Assembly: GCA_937988885.1 (NCBI GenBank)
Contig: CALKHR010000162.1
Span: 1 to 20,454, forward strand
Length of the DNA stretch: 20,454 nucleotides
Direction of reading: 5' to 3'
Source: an uncultured Roseiflexaceae bacterium
GTDB lineage: Bacteria; Chloroflexota; Chloroflexia; Chloroflexales; Roseiflexaceae
A program made the translations under genes and the position numbers. The notes under the pieces are model-generated. The model made no database searches. It saw nothing but the letters and a program-made list of their open reading frames with translations, and was not told the origin of the DNA. Shown in pieces: positions 1 through 5,626 of the stretch (the first letter of the stretch is position 1; the number at the start of each line of letters is the position of its first letter).

Positions 1-55
1 GCGCATCTGCTTCCCAAGCAGAGGGCTGCGGGTTCGAATCCCGTCTCCCGCTCCA
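1..55 (+). tRNA. tRNA-Gly (anticodon CCC), 3' part, cut by the window edge
   Basis: The anticodon stem is 6-10 paired with 18-22, with loop TTCCCAA and anticodon CCC at 13-15, which reads GGG (Gly). The T arm is 28-44 with loop TTCGAAT. The 3' acceptor strand CTCCCGC is at 45-51, followed by a discriminator T (usual for bacterial tRNA-Gly) and an encoded CCA at 53-55. The 5' acceptor strand and most of the D arm lie left of the window; the missing 5' end should read GCGGGAG to pair with the acceptor strand. Confidence 0.93.
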
Positions 56-65
56 CACTCGAAAG

Positions 66-100
66 CGCTGTATCCACCTTGTGGATGCGGCGTTTTTTTT
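66..100 (+). terminator. Rho-independent terminator of the tRNA-Gly unit
   Basis: A 12-bp stem (CGCTGTATCCAC at 66-77 with GTGGATGCGGCG at 81-92, including G·T pairs) closes a 3-nt loop and runs into eight T residues at 93-100. It lies 11 nt after the encoded CCA, so it ends the tRNA transcript. Confidence 0.9.
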
Positions 101-422
101 GTTGATGATACTTCTATTCAGTTGTATAGGCTTGATGTGTTGATGCCTAACCCTTGTCATGGGATCATAATCCTGATATACTTGTTTTAAGCGATGGTTT
201 GCTGATTGATTGGTTTCGAAATTGAGCTAAGAGGCTGTTGAAGCTTCTTGATACTCTCATTCTCTGCCGATTTATCAGCGCTCTCCATTTCTCCACTCCA
301 CTCTAATCTAATCATCGTTCTAGCATTCGATTGTGACTGTCACTATTCCCCTCTAATCCGCGTTGCGGGCTGCCTCTAAGACATGTCAATGTGCTTTAAA
401 TGTTGTATTAGGAGGTGGCGCT
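101..422. other. Intergenic region upstream of the secreted repeat protein
   Basis: No supported gene is seen in this A+T-rich stretch. It contains a perfect 11-bp palindrome, GTGACTGTCAC, at 333-343, and a weak promoter-like pair (TTGTGA at 331-336 followed by TAATCC 17 nt later), so the palindrome overlaps the possible -35 box and could be an operator. The strong Shine-Dalgarno AGGAGG for the next gene is at 410-415. Confidence 0.3.
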
Positions 423-1613
423 ATGCTTCGTGTTGTTTTTCTTCTCGTGTTATTGCTTGCAGCTTTTATTTCTCCAGCGCAAGCTCAAGATCAACGGTGT
501 TTTCCCGAAACAGGGCAATGCATTAGTGGCCGTATCCGTGAGTTTTGGGAACAGAACGGTGGTTTGCCAGTTTTTGGATACCCAACGACGGATCAGCACG
601 AAGAATTGATTGAAGGTCAGCCATTTCAAGTTCAGTGGTTCGAGCGCAATCGCCTTGAATTGCACCCTGAAAATGCTCGTCCCTATGATGTGTTACTGGG
701 TCGTTTAGGTGTAGATCGGCTTGAGCAACAAGGGCGTGATTGGTTCGCCTTTCCAAAGGGGAGTGAACAAAGTGGTTGTCGGCACTTTGCCGAAACAGGA
801 CATACGATCTGTGGGGCGTTTCTGAACTATTTCCGAACACACGGGCTCGATCTTTCTCAGCCTGGTATCACAGAAGCGGAGAGTTTAGCGCTCTTTGGTA
901 TGCCAATATCGGAGGCTGCCGAAGAGGTAAGCCCGACCGATGGTCAAACATATCTCACTCAACACTTCGAACGTGCGCGTATGGAATTGCACCCCGAAAA
1001 TCAGCCACCTTTCAATGTTTTGTTAGGCTTGCTGGGTAATGAAATTCGTGAAGGTGGCAATTCATCTCCTGCGCCTGCCCCTCCTGCTGCCGCGATTGTA
1101 ATACAGGGTCAGGGTGATACAGTTACTGACAGAGTCATGTTACCGAGTGGGCGCAACCGAGTGATATCAACACATCAAGGGAAACGCCACTTTGGTATTT
1201 GGGCTTATCTCGACGATGGTTCGAGAGATCTTGTTGCAAACGATATCGGTACGGTGCATGCTCAGCGTCCTCTTGTTGCCTCTGGTGGCGTATACTTTGA
1301 GGTCTCTGCTGATGGACCTTGGACAATCACTATCGAGGCTCTACAAAATGATCCAGCTGCTGCGCATGGTATTTCGGGTAATGGCGAATACGTGAGCGGT
1401 CTATTTACTCCAGTTCGTCTTGGTCCAGTGCCTTACAATCTTAGCCATACAGGCAAAAGAAATTTTGCTATTTGGTTACGTTGTGAGGGTGGTAACGATC
1501 TGATTGTCAATGAAATCGGAGCATACACTGGTTCGGTCATTGTGGATTTTGAGCGAGGCCCGTGCTTCTGGGATGTCACTGCGGATGGCACTTGGAGCGC
1601 AACACCACGATAA
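423..1613 (+). CDS. Secreted protein with two F-x-E-T-G-H repeats and two C-terminal beta-type repeats
   Basis: The start is the ATG at 423, seven nt after AGGAGG; an earlier in-frame TTG at 363 has no such support and would put 20 residues before the signal peptide. The product is 396 residues. Residues 1-21 are a signal peptide with a likely cut after Ala-Gln-Ala, so it is exported. Residues 26-100 and 119-207 are two copies of a repeat: a Cys pair flanking or beside F-x-E-T-G, then G-x-[IF]-x-x-[FY][WF], a G-[YM]-P turn, F-E-R-x-R-[LM]-E-L-H-P-E-N and LLG-x-LG. A Pro/Ala-rich linker follows. The C-terminal part has two copies of another repeat with H-x-GKR-x-F-x-IW, DL-[IV]-x-N-[DE]-IG and ADG-[PT]-W. 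I recall this combination from Chloroflexota secreted proteins, but know no demonstrated function. A binding or surface role is a guess. Codon use is more A/T-rich than in the genes after 3.8 kb. Confidence 0.85.
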   Translation: MLRVVFLLVLLLAAFISPAQAQDQRCFPETGQCISGRIREFWEQNGGLPVFGYPTTDQHEELIEGQPFQVQWFERNRLELHPENARPYDVLLGRLGVDRLEQQGRDWFAFPKGSEQSGCRHFAETGHTICGAFLNYFRTHGLDLSQPGITEAESLALFGMPISEAAEEVSPTDGQTYLTQHFERARMELHPENQPPFNVLLGLLGNEIREGGNSSPAPAPPAAAIVIQGQGDTVTDRVMLPSGRNRVISTHQGKRHFGIWAYLDDGSRDLVANDIGTVHAQRPLVASGGVYFEVSADGPWTITIEALQNDPAAAHGISGNGEYVSGLFTPVRLGPVPYNLSHTGKRNFAIWLRCEGGNDLIVNEIGAYTGSVIVDFERGPCFWDVTADGTWSATPR

Positions 1614-1621
1614 CGCTTAAG

Positions 1622-1665
1622 CGGTCGTATCACAATGAACGACGACGTTCACTGTGATACGACCG
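1622..1665 (+). terminator. Long hairpin terminator after the secreted repeat protein
   Basis: A 19-bp inverted repeat (CGGTCGTATCACAATGAAC at 1622-1640 with its near-exact complement at 1647-1665, one A·C mismatch) with a 6-nt loop starts 8 nt after the stop codon. It is followed only by TGTTATTCG, so the U-tract is weak. Confidence 0.7.
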
Positions 1666-1699
1666 TGTTATTCGCATTGGTACGTTGCACCGTTTTGCC

Positions 1700-1845
1700 G
1701 ACCTATTGGATGCGTTTATATTATGCCCGCATCTGACAGCTCAACGTCAATGCGTTGCATTGTTCCTTTAGCATTGGCGTTGAGATCTCTCACGTGCGTT
1801 CGAGATGACAGCGCTTTTCATTGCTTATTCATTGCCATCCTGAGA
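1700..1845. repeat. Composite intergenic repeat module, copy A
   Basis: The module has a degenerate inverted repeat (GACCTATTGGATG at 1700-1712 against CATCTGACAGCTC near 1730-1742), then a block from 1733 that is nearly identical to 3595-3700, and inside it a minus-oriented hairpin element at 1782-1809 that reads GTCATCTCGAAC...GTGAGAGATCTC on the minus strand. The same order of parts is seen in copy B (3546-3706), so the whole module was probably duplicated as a unit. Confidence 0.75.
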
Positions 1846-1923
1846 CGCCGATATTGCGGGGCGATATGGAGAGGGGTAGAAACTAGTCTAGTGCGCCTAT
1901 TCAACAACCAGTTCTCAAATAGA

Positions 1924-1964
1924 GTCATTCTGAACGGAGTGCGCAGCACGAAGTGAAGAATCTC
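1924..1964 (+). repeat. Dispersed covarying hairpin element, ATTCT/AGAAT variant
   Basis: It begins GTCATTCTGAAC and ends GTGAAGAATCTC, pairing ATTCT with AGAAT. The variable middle is 17 nt. The sequence downstream (a CCTTG-x-GCGTTTGGG-like string) is also found after the copy at 20231-20266, so the conserved unit extends beyond the hairpin. Confidence 0.75.
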
Positions 1965-2112
1965 CCCATCACATCCAGCCTTGTGCGTTTGGGTCTTGTT
2001 CCACTCAGCTTATTCAACAGTCAGTGTCGGAGTAATGGATTCTTTCCTACCATATTCACCGCTCCACCAAGATAGAAAGCTCGGCAGATTGCACAGTGAA
2101 GTTTTAAACGGT

Positions 2113-2259
2113 GTGCTTAAGACTTATTCCGGTGTGATTAAGACTTATTCCAGGTTGCTCAAGATTTATTCCGATGTGCTTAAGGCTTAAGCCGACGTGC
2201 TTAAGACTTATTCCGATGTGCTTAAGGCTTAAGTCAACCTGCTCAAGACTTATTCTGGG
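2113..2259. repeat. Seven-copy 21-bp tandem repeat
   Basis: There are seven units of exactly 21 bp starting at 2113, 2134, 2155, 2176, 2197, 2218 and 2239. The core is CTTAAGACTTATTCC; units 4 and 6 instead carry CTTAAGGCTTAAG, a double CTTAAG palindrome. Units 4-5 and 6-7 resemble each other as 42-bp blocks. Read on the plus strand the unit encodes the heptad VLKTYSD with mainly conservative changes, but units 4 and 6 each contain TAA in that frame. It is either a decayed coding repeat (coiled-coil-like) or a non-coding array. Confidence 0.9.
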
Positions 2260-2368
2260 CCGATGAGAGCGATTGTGGCGGTTGGTTGGGCTGGTTTATG
2301 TGAGTGTTTAACGGATAAGTAATAATAGTATGGTTGTAAATAGAGGATATATCTTGGTATGTTTGGCT

Positions 2369-2399
2369 TTGTAATGAGTAATTTGTTTTTAGGTATAAT
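2369..2399 (+). promoter_or_regulatory. Possible promoter of the lipoprotein gene
   Basis: A perfect TATAAT -10 box at 2394-2399 is preceded by TTGTAA at 2369-2374, with a rather long 19-nt spacer. It would give a leader of about 165 nt. Only the -10 box is convincing. Confidence 0.35.
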
Positions 2400-2450
2400 G
2401 AATTCTCTGTTGGAAATTCAACTCAGGATTGATAGTCTGATAGCTACTAG

Positions 2451-2552
2451 ACTAGAGAAGAATTTAAGCGCAATGCGCGTCGGCTACAAGGTGAAATTAC
2501 AGAGGTTGAAAAACAATTGGTGATTGTACGTAAACTGATGAATATATCATGA
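2451..2552 (+). pseudogene. Possible remnant of a small charged helical protein
   Basis: An open frame without a start codon runs from just after a TAG at 2448-2450 to the TGA at 2550-2552. Its 33 residues are rich in Glu, Lys and Arg with helix-like spacing (for example RRLQGEITEVEKQL), more protein-like than the alternative 41-codon ATG frame at 2398. It ends 18 nt before the lipoprotein gene. Upstream in-frame stops suggest a decayed gene end. It may equally be chance in A+T-rich DNA. Confidence 0.25.
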
Positions 2553-2570
2553 ATACTGAGGAGTTAAGGT

Positions 2571-3113
2571 ATGCATCGTTTTACTTATTTAGTTATTCTA
2601 TTTTTACTGCTTGGTTGCGGAGGTCCATCAGAAGCTGATATTGAAGCAACTATCGCTGTTGCTGTACAATCAACCGCACAGTCAGCGCAGGTTGCAACAT
2701 CTGTACAGGCTACTACGCAGGCTGCGGAAGTATGTGGGCAAATCGCCTTAAATACATATGCAGATGAGATAGAAGAACAAATAATAACATTTGAGATGCA
2801 AACATCTGTTGCTGGTTCAACACCTCGTATGTCTCTTGGCGTTGCCCTTCAGGAGTTGCTTAATCTTCAAACGGAAACTCGTCGTATGAAAGCGCCTGAG
2901 TGTCTATCCGCCTATCATGAGCGAGTGGTTAGTATGATGGGTCTGTATCGTCTGGCTTATGAGACTTTTGCAGCTCAAGGTGATGAAATGCTAGTTCAGG
3001 CAGCACTTCAAGTTGGTGACGAAACATTAGGAGAAGTAAAACAACAGTTGGCAATCATTCGTAACGGACAAGTTCCACCCACACCTTTACCTCAAACTCC
3101 ACCGGTTCCATAG
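2571..3113 (+). CDS. Small lipoprotein with a helical body and Pro-rich tail
   Basis: The product has 180 residues. The ATG is 7 nt after GAGGAG. Residues 1-16 form a lipoprotein signal with lipobox LLGC (Cys16), so the mature protein should be lipid-anchored outside the cytoplasmic membrane. Residues 20-52 are a low-complexity Ala/Gln/Thr/Val stretch of the kind often seen just after the lipobox in Chloroflexota lipoproteins. Cys55 and Cys111 could form a disulfide; the second lies in PECLSAYHERV, a P-x-C-L-x-x-x-H pattern. The region around residues 56-165 is predicted by eye to be helical, and the end is Pro/Thr-rich (PPTPLPQTPPVP). I do not recognise a named family or activity. It is followed by a strong terminator, so it is probably transcribed alone or with the tiny frame at 3121. 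Confidence 0.8.
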   Translation: MHRFTYLVILFLLLGCGGPSEADIEATIAVAVQSTAQSAQVATSVQATTQAAEVCGQIALNTYADEIEEQIITFEMQTSVAGSTPRMSLGVALQELLNLQTETRRMKAPECLSAYHERVVSMMGLYRLAYETFAAQGDEMLVQAALQVGDETLGEVKQQLAIIRNGQVPPTPLPQTPPVP

Positions 3114-3120
3114 ACAGGAG

Positions 3121-3180
3121 ATGGGGTTAAAGCGCATCTCCGATTACAAGCGGCGCGAACGCAAGAAGTCTCAGAACTAG
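3121..3180 (+). CDS. Possible 19-residue basic micro-ORF
   Basis: An ATG seven nt after the lipoprotein stop opens a frame for MGLKRISDYKRRERKKSQN, strongly basic and ending 21 nt before a perfect terminator hairpin. AGGAG at 3116-3120 abuts the ATG directly, which is too close for normal initiation, so translation would have to rely on coupling to the lipoprotein gene. There is no homology support. Confidence 0.25.
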   Translation: MGLKRISDYKRRERKKSQN

Positions 3181-3201
3181 GTTGTAGCTAGCACGCTTAG
3201 C

Positions 3202-3237
3202 ACCTGGTAGCGGGTTCTCTCGCTACCAGGTTTTTTT
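3202..3237 (+). terminator. Rho-independent terminator after the lipoprotein gene
   Basis: A perfect 11-bp stem (ACCTGGTAGCG / CGCTACCAGGT) with an 8-nt loop is followed by a run of T at 3230-3237. Confidence 0.93.
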
Positions 3238-3366
3238 GATTTGGTGGTGGGGAGATGCGAAGGGTGTTCGCTCATCATCAGCACTTTATTTCGCTACCGT
3301 ACAGAAAATATGAGCGACTGATGTAGATGTTGTGAGAATCAATCAGCCTGGAAGGCCCCTTCTAGC

Positions 3367-3477
3367 GTCAGTTTCTGAGTAACGGAGCGTGTGGTGTGAC
3401 ATAAAGAATCTCGCTGTTGCGCATTGTATTGGGCATTGAGATCCTTCACTTCGCCTAGCGGCTGCGTTCAGGATGAC
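3367..3477. repeat. Head-to-head pair of dispersed hairpin elements (degenerate + copy, ATCCT/AGGAT - copy)
   Basis: A degenerate plus copy at 3367-3412 starts GTCAGTTTCTGAG and ends AAGAATCTC. After a 25-nt spacer comes a minus copy at 3438-3477 that reads GTCATCCTGAAC...GTGAAGGATCTC on the minus strand, pairing ATCCT with AGGAT. The same arrangement occurs at 5333-5422 and 20322-20414. Confidence 0.7.
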
Positions 3478-3545
3478 TCTGCTTTTCGCTGTTTCTCGTT
3501 GTTATTCCGAAGGCGAAGCAATGCAAAACATTGCACTTCTTTGTC

Positions 3546-3706
3546 GACCTGTCAGGTGCGTTTTAAGGCGTCCTAATGCTGTAGTGTGCCCACCTGACAG
3601 GTCAACGTCAATGCGTTGCATTGTCCTCTTTGCCTTAACGCTGAGATCTCTCACGTGCGTTCGAGATGACAGCGCTTTTCAGCGCTGTTCATTGCCTTCA
3701 GCGCAG
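3546..3706. repeat. Composite intergenic repeat module, copy B
   Basis: It starts with a perfect 13-bp inverted repeat (GACCTGTCAGGTG at 3546-3558 and CACCTGACAGGTC at 3591-3603, 32-nt loop). A block nearly identical to 1733-1845 follows, with a minus-oriented ATCTC/GAGAT hairpin element at 3643-3670 that is identical base for base to 1782-1809. Confidence 0.8.
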
Positions 3707-3727
3707 CACATTGTTTGGGCATAGTTT

Positions 3728-3786
3728 GACCTGTTAGGCGCGGCTTGCGGCATCTTTATGCTGCACGGTGCGACGCCTAACAGGTC
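3728..3786. repeat. GACCTG-type inverted-repeat hairpin
   Basis: A perfect 13-bp inverted repeat, GACCTGTTAGGCG at 3728-3740 and CGCCTAACAGGTC at 3774-3786, is followed by TTTT. It is a relative of the hairpin at 3546-3603: both arms differ from that copy at two positions, with pairing kept. The loop also resembles the other copy (both contain a TATGCTG/AATGCTG string). Confidence 0.8.
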
Positions 3787-3854
3787 TTTTCATTGGGTTT
3801 CGTTACTTGCGTTGTATGACTGGGCTATCCTCTCTCAGTCACCCAGTCACCGCG

Positions 3855-4277
3855 TCATTTCGCTCGTCCCTGGATTGGGAGCAGTTTGATGCGCGCGTAG
3901 GCCAGGAACGCCGCTAGCGCAAGCAGAATGATGCAGGTGAAGGCGCTGGAGTATTCGCCGCGCGTGATATGCGTGATGGTGGCGAGCGTCATTAGGACGC
4001 TGAGGCAGATGGCGGTGAGCGCTGTGCCGAAGGGCAGCAGTTTGGTCAGGCCGGGGCCGATCAGTCCTGCTACGGCGGCGAGTTCGGCGACGCCAATGAA
4101 CAGACGTAGCGCTACGCCCATCTGTTCGTTCATAAGTTCCGCCAGTTCGGCGGGTGGGAAGAGCATCATCAGGCCGTGGGCCAGATAAACGACCGCTAGC
4201 AGGATTTGGATGATCCACAGGCCGATGCTGAGTGCGCGCGATGGGCGTGCATTGATAGTCATTGTCGATTGTGTCAT
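3855..4277 (-). CDS. DoxX-like integral membrane protein
   Basis: The product has 140 residues and four hydrophobic segments at about 17-39, 55-77, 83-103 and 110-130. The first contains the LAVVYLAHGLMMLF pattern and the second GVAELAAVAGLIGP, both typical of DoxX/DoxX-like proteins. Family members are small four-helix membrane proteins, some linked to redox chemistry, others unassigned, so the physiological role is open. The ATG is 6 nt from a perfect AGGAGG (4284-4289 on the complement). Two more ATG-like codons close by are less well placed. It is preceded by a palindrome in the promoter region, suggesting a repressor. A separate transcript is likely, as the 2H gene upstream is 229 nt away. 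Confidence 0.8.
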   Translation of the reverse strand: MTQSTMTINARPSRALSIGLWIIQILLAVVYLAHGLMMLFPPAELAELMNEQMGVALRLFIGVAELAAVAGLIGPGLTKLLPFGTALTAICLSVLMTLATITHITRGEYSSAFTCIILLALAAFLAYARIKLLPIQGRAK

Positions 4278-4295
4278 GATGATCCTCCTGTGAGT

Positions 4296-4319
4296 ACTCG
4301 TATCGAGTGACTAACTATA
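4296..4319 (-). promoter_or_regulatory. Possible -10 box and operator palindrome of the DoxX-like gene
   Basis: On the minus strand TATAGT (4314-4319) is a -10 candidate. Just downstream, where transcription would start, lies the palindrome ACTCG-TAT-CGAGT (4296-4308). A wider inverted repeat, CTATAGAA at 4315-4322 with TTCTATAG at 4373-4380, brackets the promoter. No good -35 box is visible. Confidence 0.35.
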
Positions 4320-4506
4320 GAATTCGGATACAGGCACTGCTACCAGCGTGCCGTGCGATGTGTTCTATAGGGTAGTCGTTCGGAGTTACAAGGAATCGAC
4401 AGGTTGCACGATAATATTTTGACGATTCTTAAGTTGGATTGTTTCAGTTTGGATGTTGTGAGGAGTGGGTTCTACCAAAGTCGGTTGTGGTGATGAGAAA
4501 GCCGTT

Positions 4507-5223
4507 TTAGCCTGCTAACTCGGCACCGAGTTGGAAGTGCTCAAGTTCGACGAGCGTGTCGCTGCTCATGTACCAGTCGTTGAGGACGAGTGTGAGGCTG
4601 CCGATAGTGCTGGTGCCGAACCGAGTGTGGCGGTAGCGTTGCAGTGCTGCTGCGAACTTGCGCGGCTGGCGCAGTGGCGCAGTGTACCTCACCACGGTGC
4701 TATGCGCAGCGACGAGACGGTAGCGCTGATCGAGGGTGTCGGCGAGGCTGCGCGCGGCGAGTTCGGAGCGCAGCGTGTCGCGCAGGCGGTTGAGTGTGTC
4801 GTCGTGGGGGAAGCCTTGCACCATCACGGCGCTCGGCGAGAGGGTGATGCCGATGCTGTCGAGCATGATGGCTGGGATGCTGCGCAGTGCTGCGGCAATG
4901 GCTTCGCGATAGGCGGGCAGGTGGACGAGTTGCTCGCGGTAGTTGGGGTTGGCCGAGAAGAGCGATAGGATGGTGATGTGCAGATCGCTGCAGGGATAGT
5001 AGTATTGCTCCGGCTCCTGTGCGGCGAGTTCGCGCAGCATGCGTTGGATGGCTGCGGCTACCGTGGCATCCAGCCGCGCTATCAGGGTGACGCCGCGCCG
5101 TGCATCGTTGGTTTTGTCGGGCAGGTACGGGTCGTACTGTAGTGCGCCGCGCTGTACGGCGGGGAGGGTGCTGTTCCAGAGCGTTTCGTAGTGGGGGTAG
5201 AGCGGGTGTGTGGTGTATTCCAT
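4507..5223 (-). CDS. 2H phosphoesterase-superfamily (LigT-like) protein
   Basis: The product has 238 residues, with two H-x-T motifs: His82-Ile-Thr84 in SDLHITILSL and His174-Ser-Thr176 in AAHSTVVRY. The spacing of about 92 residues between them is usual for the 2H superfamily (2'-5' RNA ligase LigT, cyclic phosphodiesterases), where the paired histidines act on 2',3'-cyclic or 2'-5' phosphodiester bonds. The order of strands between them, including GITLSPSAVMVQGF, fits. The N-terminal 40 residues are an extension beyond the minimal domain. No signal peptide is seen, so it is cytoplasmic; the substrate cannot be read from the sequence. No strong Shine-Dalgarno precedes the ATG, so expression may be low. 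Confidence 0.75.
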   Translation of the reverse strand: MEYTTHPLYPHYETLWNSTLPAVQRGALQYDPYLPDKTNDARRGVTLIARLDATVAAAIQRMLRELAAQEPEQYYYPCSDLHITILSLFSANPNYREQLVHLPAYREAIAAALRSIPAIMLDSIGITLSPSAVMVQGFPHDDTLNRLRDTLRSELAARSLADTLDQRYRLVAAHSTVVRYTAPLRQPRKFAAALQRYRHTRFGTSTIGSLTLVLNDWYMSSDTLVELEHFQLGAELAG

Positions 5224-5280
5224 TGTGTGCCACTTTGCTTTATTGAGCTGCTAGGAGATCTGAGCGCTTGTGCCTACGTG

Positions 5281-5309
5281 GTTCATCTGTGGATGTTTCA
5301 GCGCTAGTG
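5281..5309 (+). repeat. ATCTGTGGAT dispersed repeat
   Basis: The string TCATCTGTGGATGTTTCAGC recurs with small changes at 5468-5490 (TCATCTGTGGATTTTTTAGC). The two copies flank the hairpin pair at 5333-5422. Related ATCTGTGGAT units form the ends of the element at 16194-16520. Confidence 0.6.
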
Positions 5310-5332
5310 TCGTTTCTTCAACGAACAGCACT

Positions 5333-5422
5333 GTCATCTCGAACGGACGTGAGAGATCTCAGCGTATGTCAATGAAAGACAATGAGATTCCTCACGTCGC
5401 CTAGCGGCTTGTTCGGAATGAC
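5333..5422. repeat. Head-to-head pair of dispersed hairpin elements (ATCTC +, ATTCC -)
   Basis: The plus copy at 5333-5360 (GTCATCTCGAAC...GTGAGAGATCTC) and the minus copy at 5384-5422 (minus strand GTCATTCCGAAC...GTGAGGAATCTC) are separated by 23 nt. The loop of the larger copy has its own small hairpin around GCCTAGCGGC. The outer ends of the pair are also complementary (GTCAT...GAAC with GTTC...ATGAC), so a single large fold is an alternative. Confidence 0.75.
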
Positions 5423-5460
5423 AATGAAAACAGTGCAGCAGTTCGCCTGTGATTGCAAGT

Positions 5461-5493
5461 TCTGTGTCATCTGTGGATTTTTTAGCGCTTGCC
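5461..5493 (+). repeat. ATCTGTGGAT dispersed repeat, second copy
   Basis: TCTGTGTCATCTGTGGATTT followed by TTTAGCGCTTGCC matches the copy at 5281-5309 in its core and in the AGCGCT string that follows. Confidence 0.6.
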
Positions 5494-5495
5494 TT

Positions 5496-5501
5496 TATAA
5501 T
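5496..5501 (+). promoter_or_regulatory. Candidate -10 box for the carboxypeptidase gene
   Basis: A perfect TATAAT stands about 125 nt before the start codon. No convincing -35 hexamer lies 16-18 nt upstream, where the repeat copy ends. Confidence 0.35.
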
Positions 5502-5626
5502 AGCCGCGCACCGTTCGTTTGCGAAGTGCCGCTTGCCTCCATTATACGGCCACGTCGCCACTACCTCTGCTCCGCCGATAATGGCTCCTTCCCTGCACTT
5601 CCCTCTTTGCAGCTAGAGGAGTCTGT

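Noticed and set aside
1981..2190. 69-codon frame covering the first tandem units
   Set aside because: It starts at a TTG without a ribosome site and ends by TAA inside the array; treated as a possible decayed coding repeat, not as a gene.
2113..2259. CRISPR array
   Set aside because: The repeat is continuous with no unique spacers and no cas genes are present.
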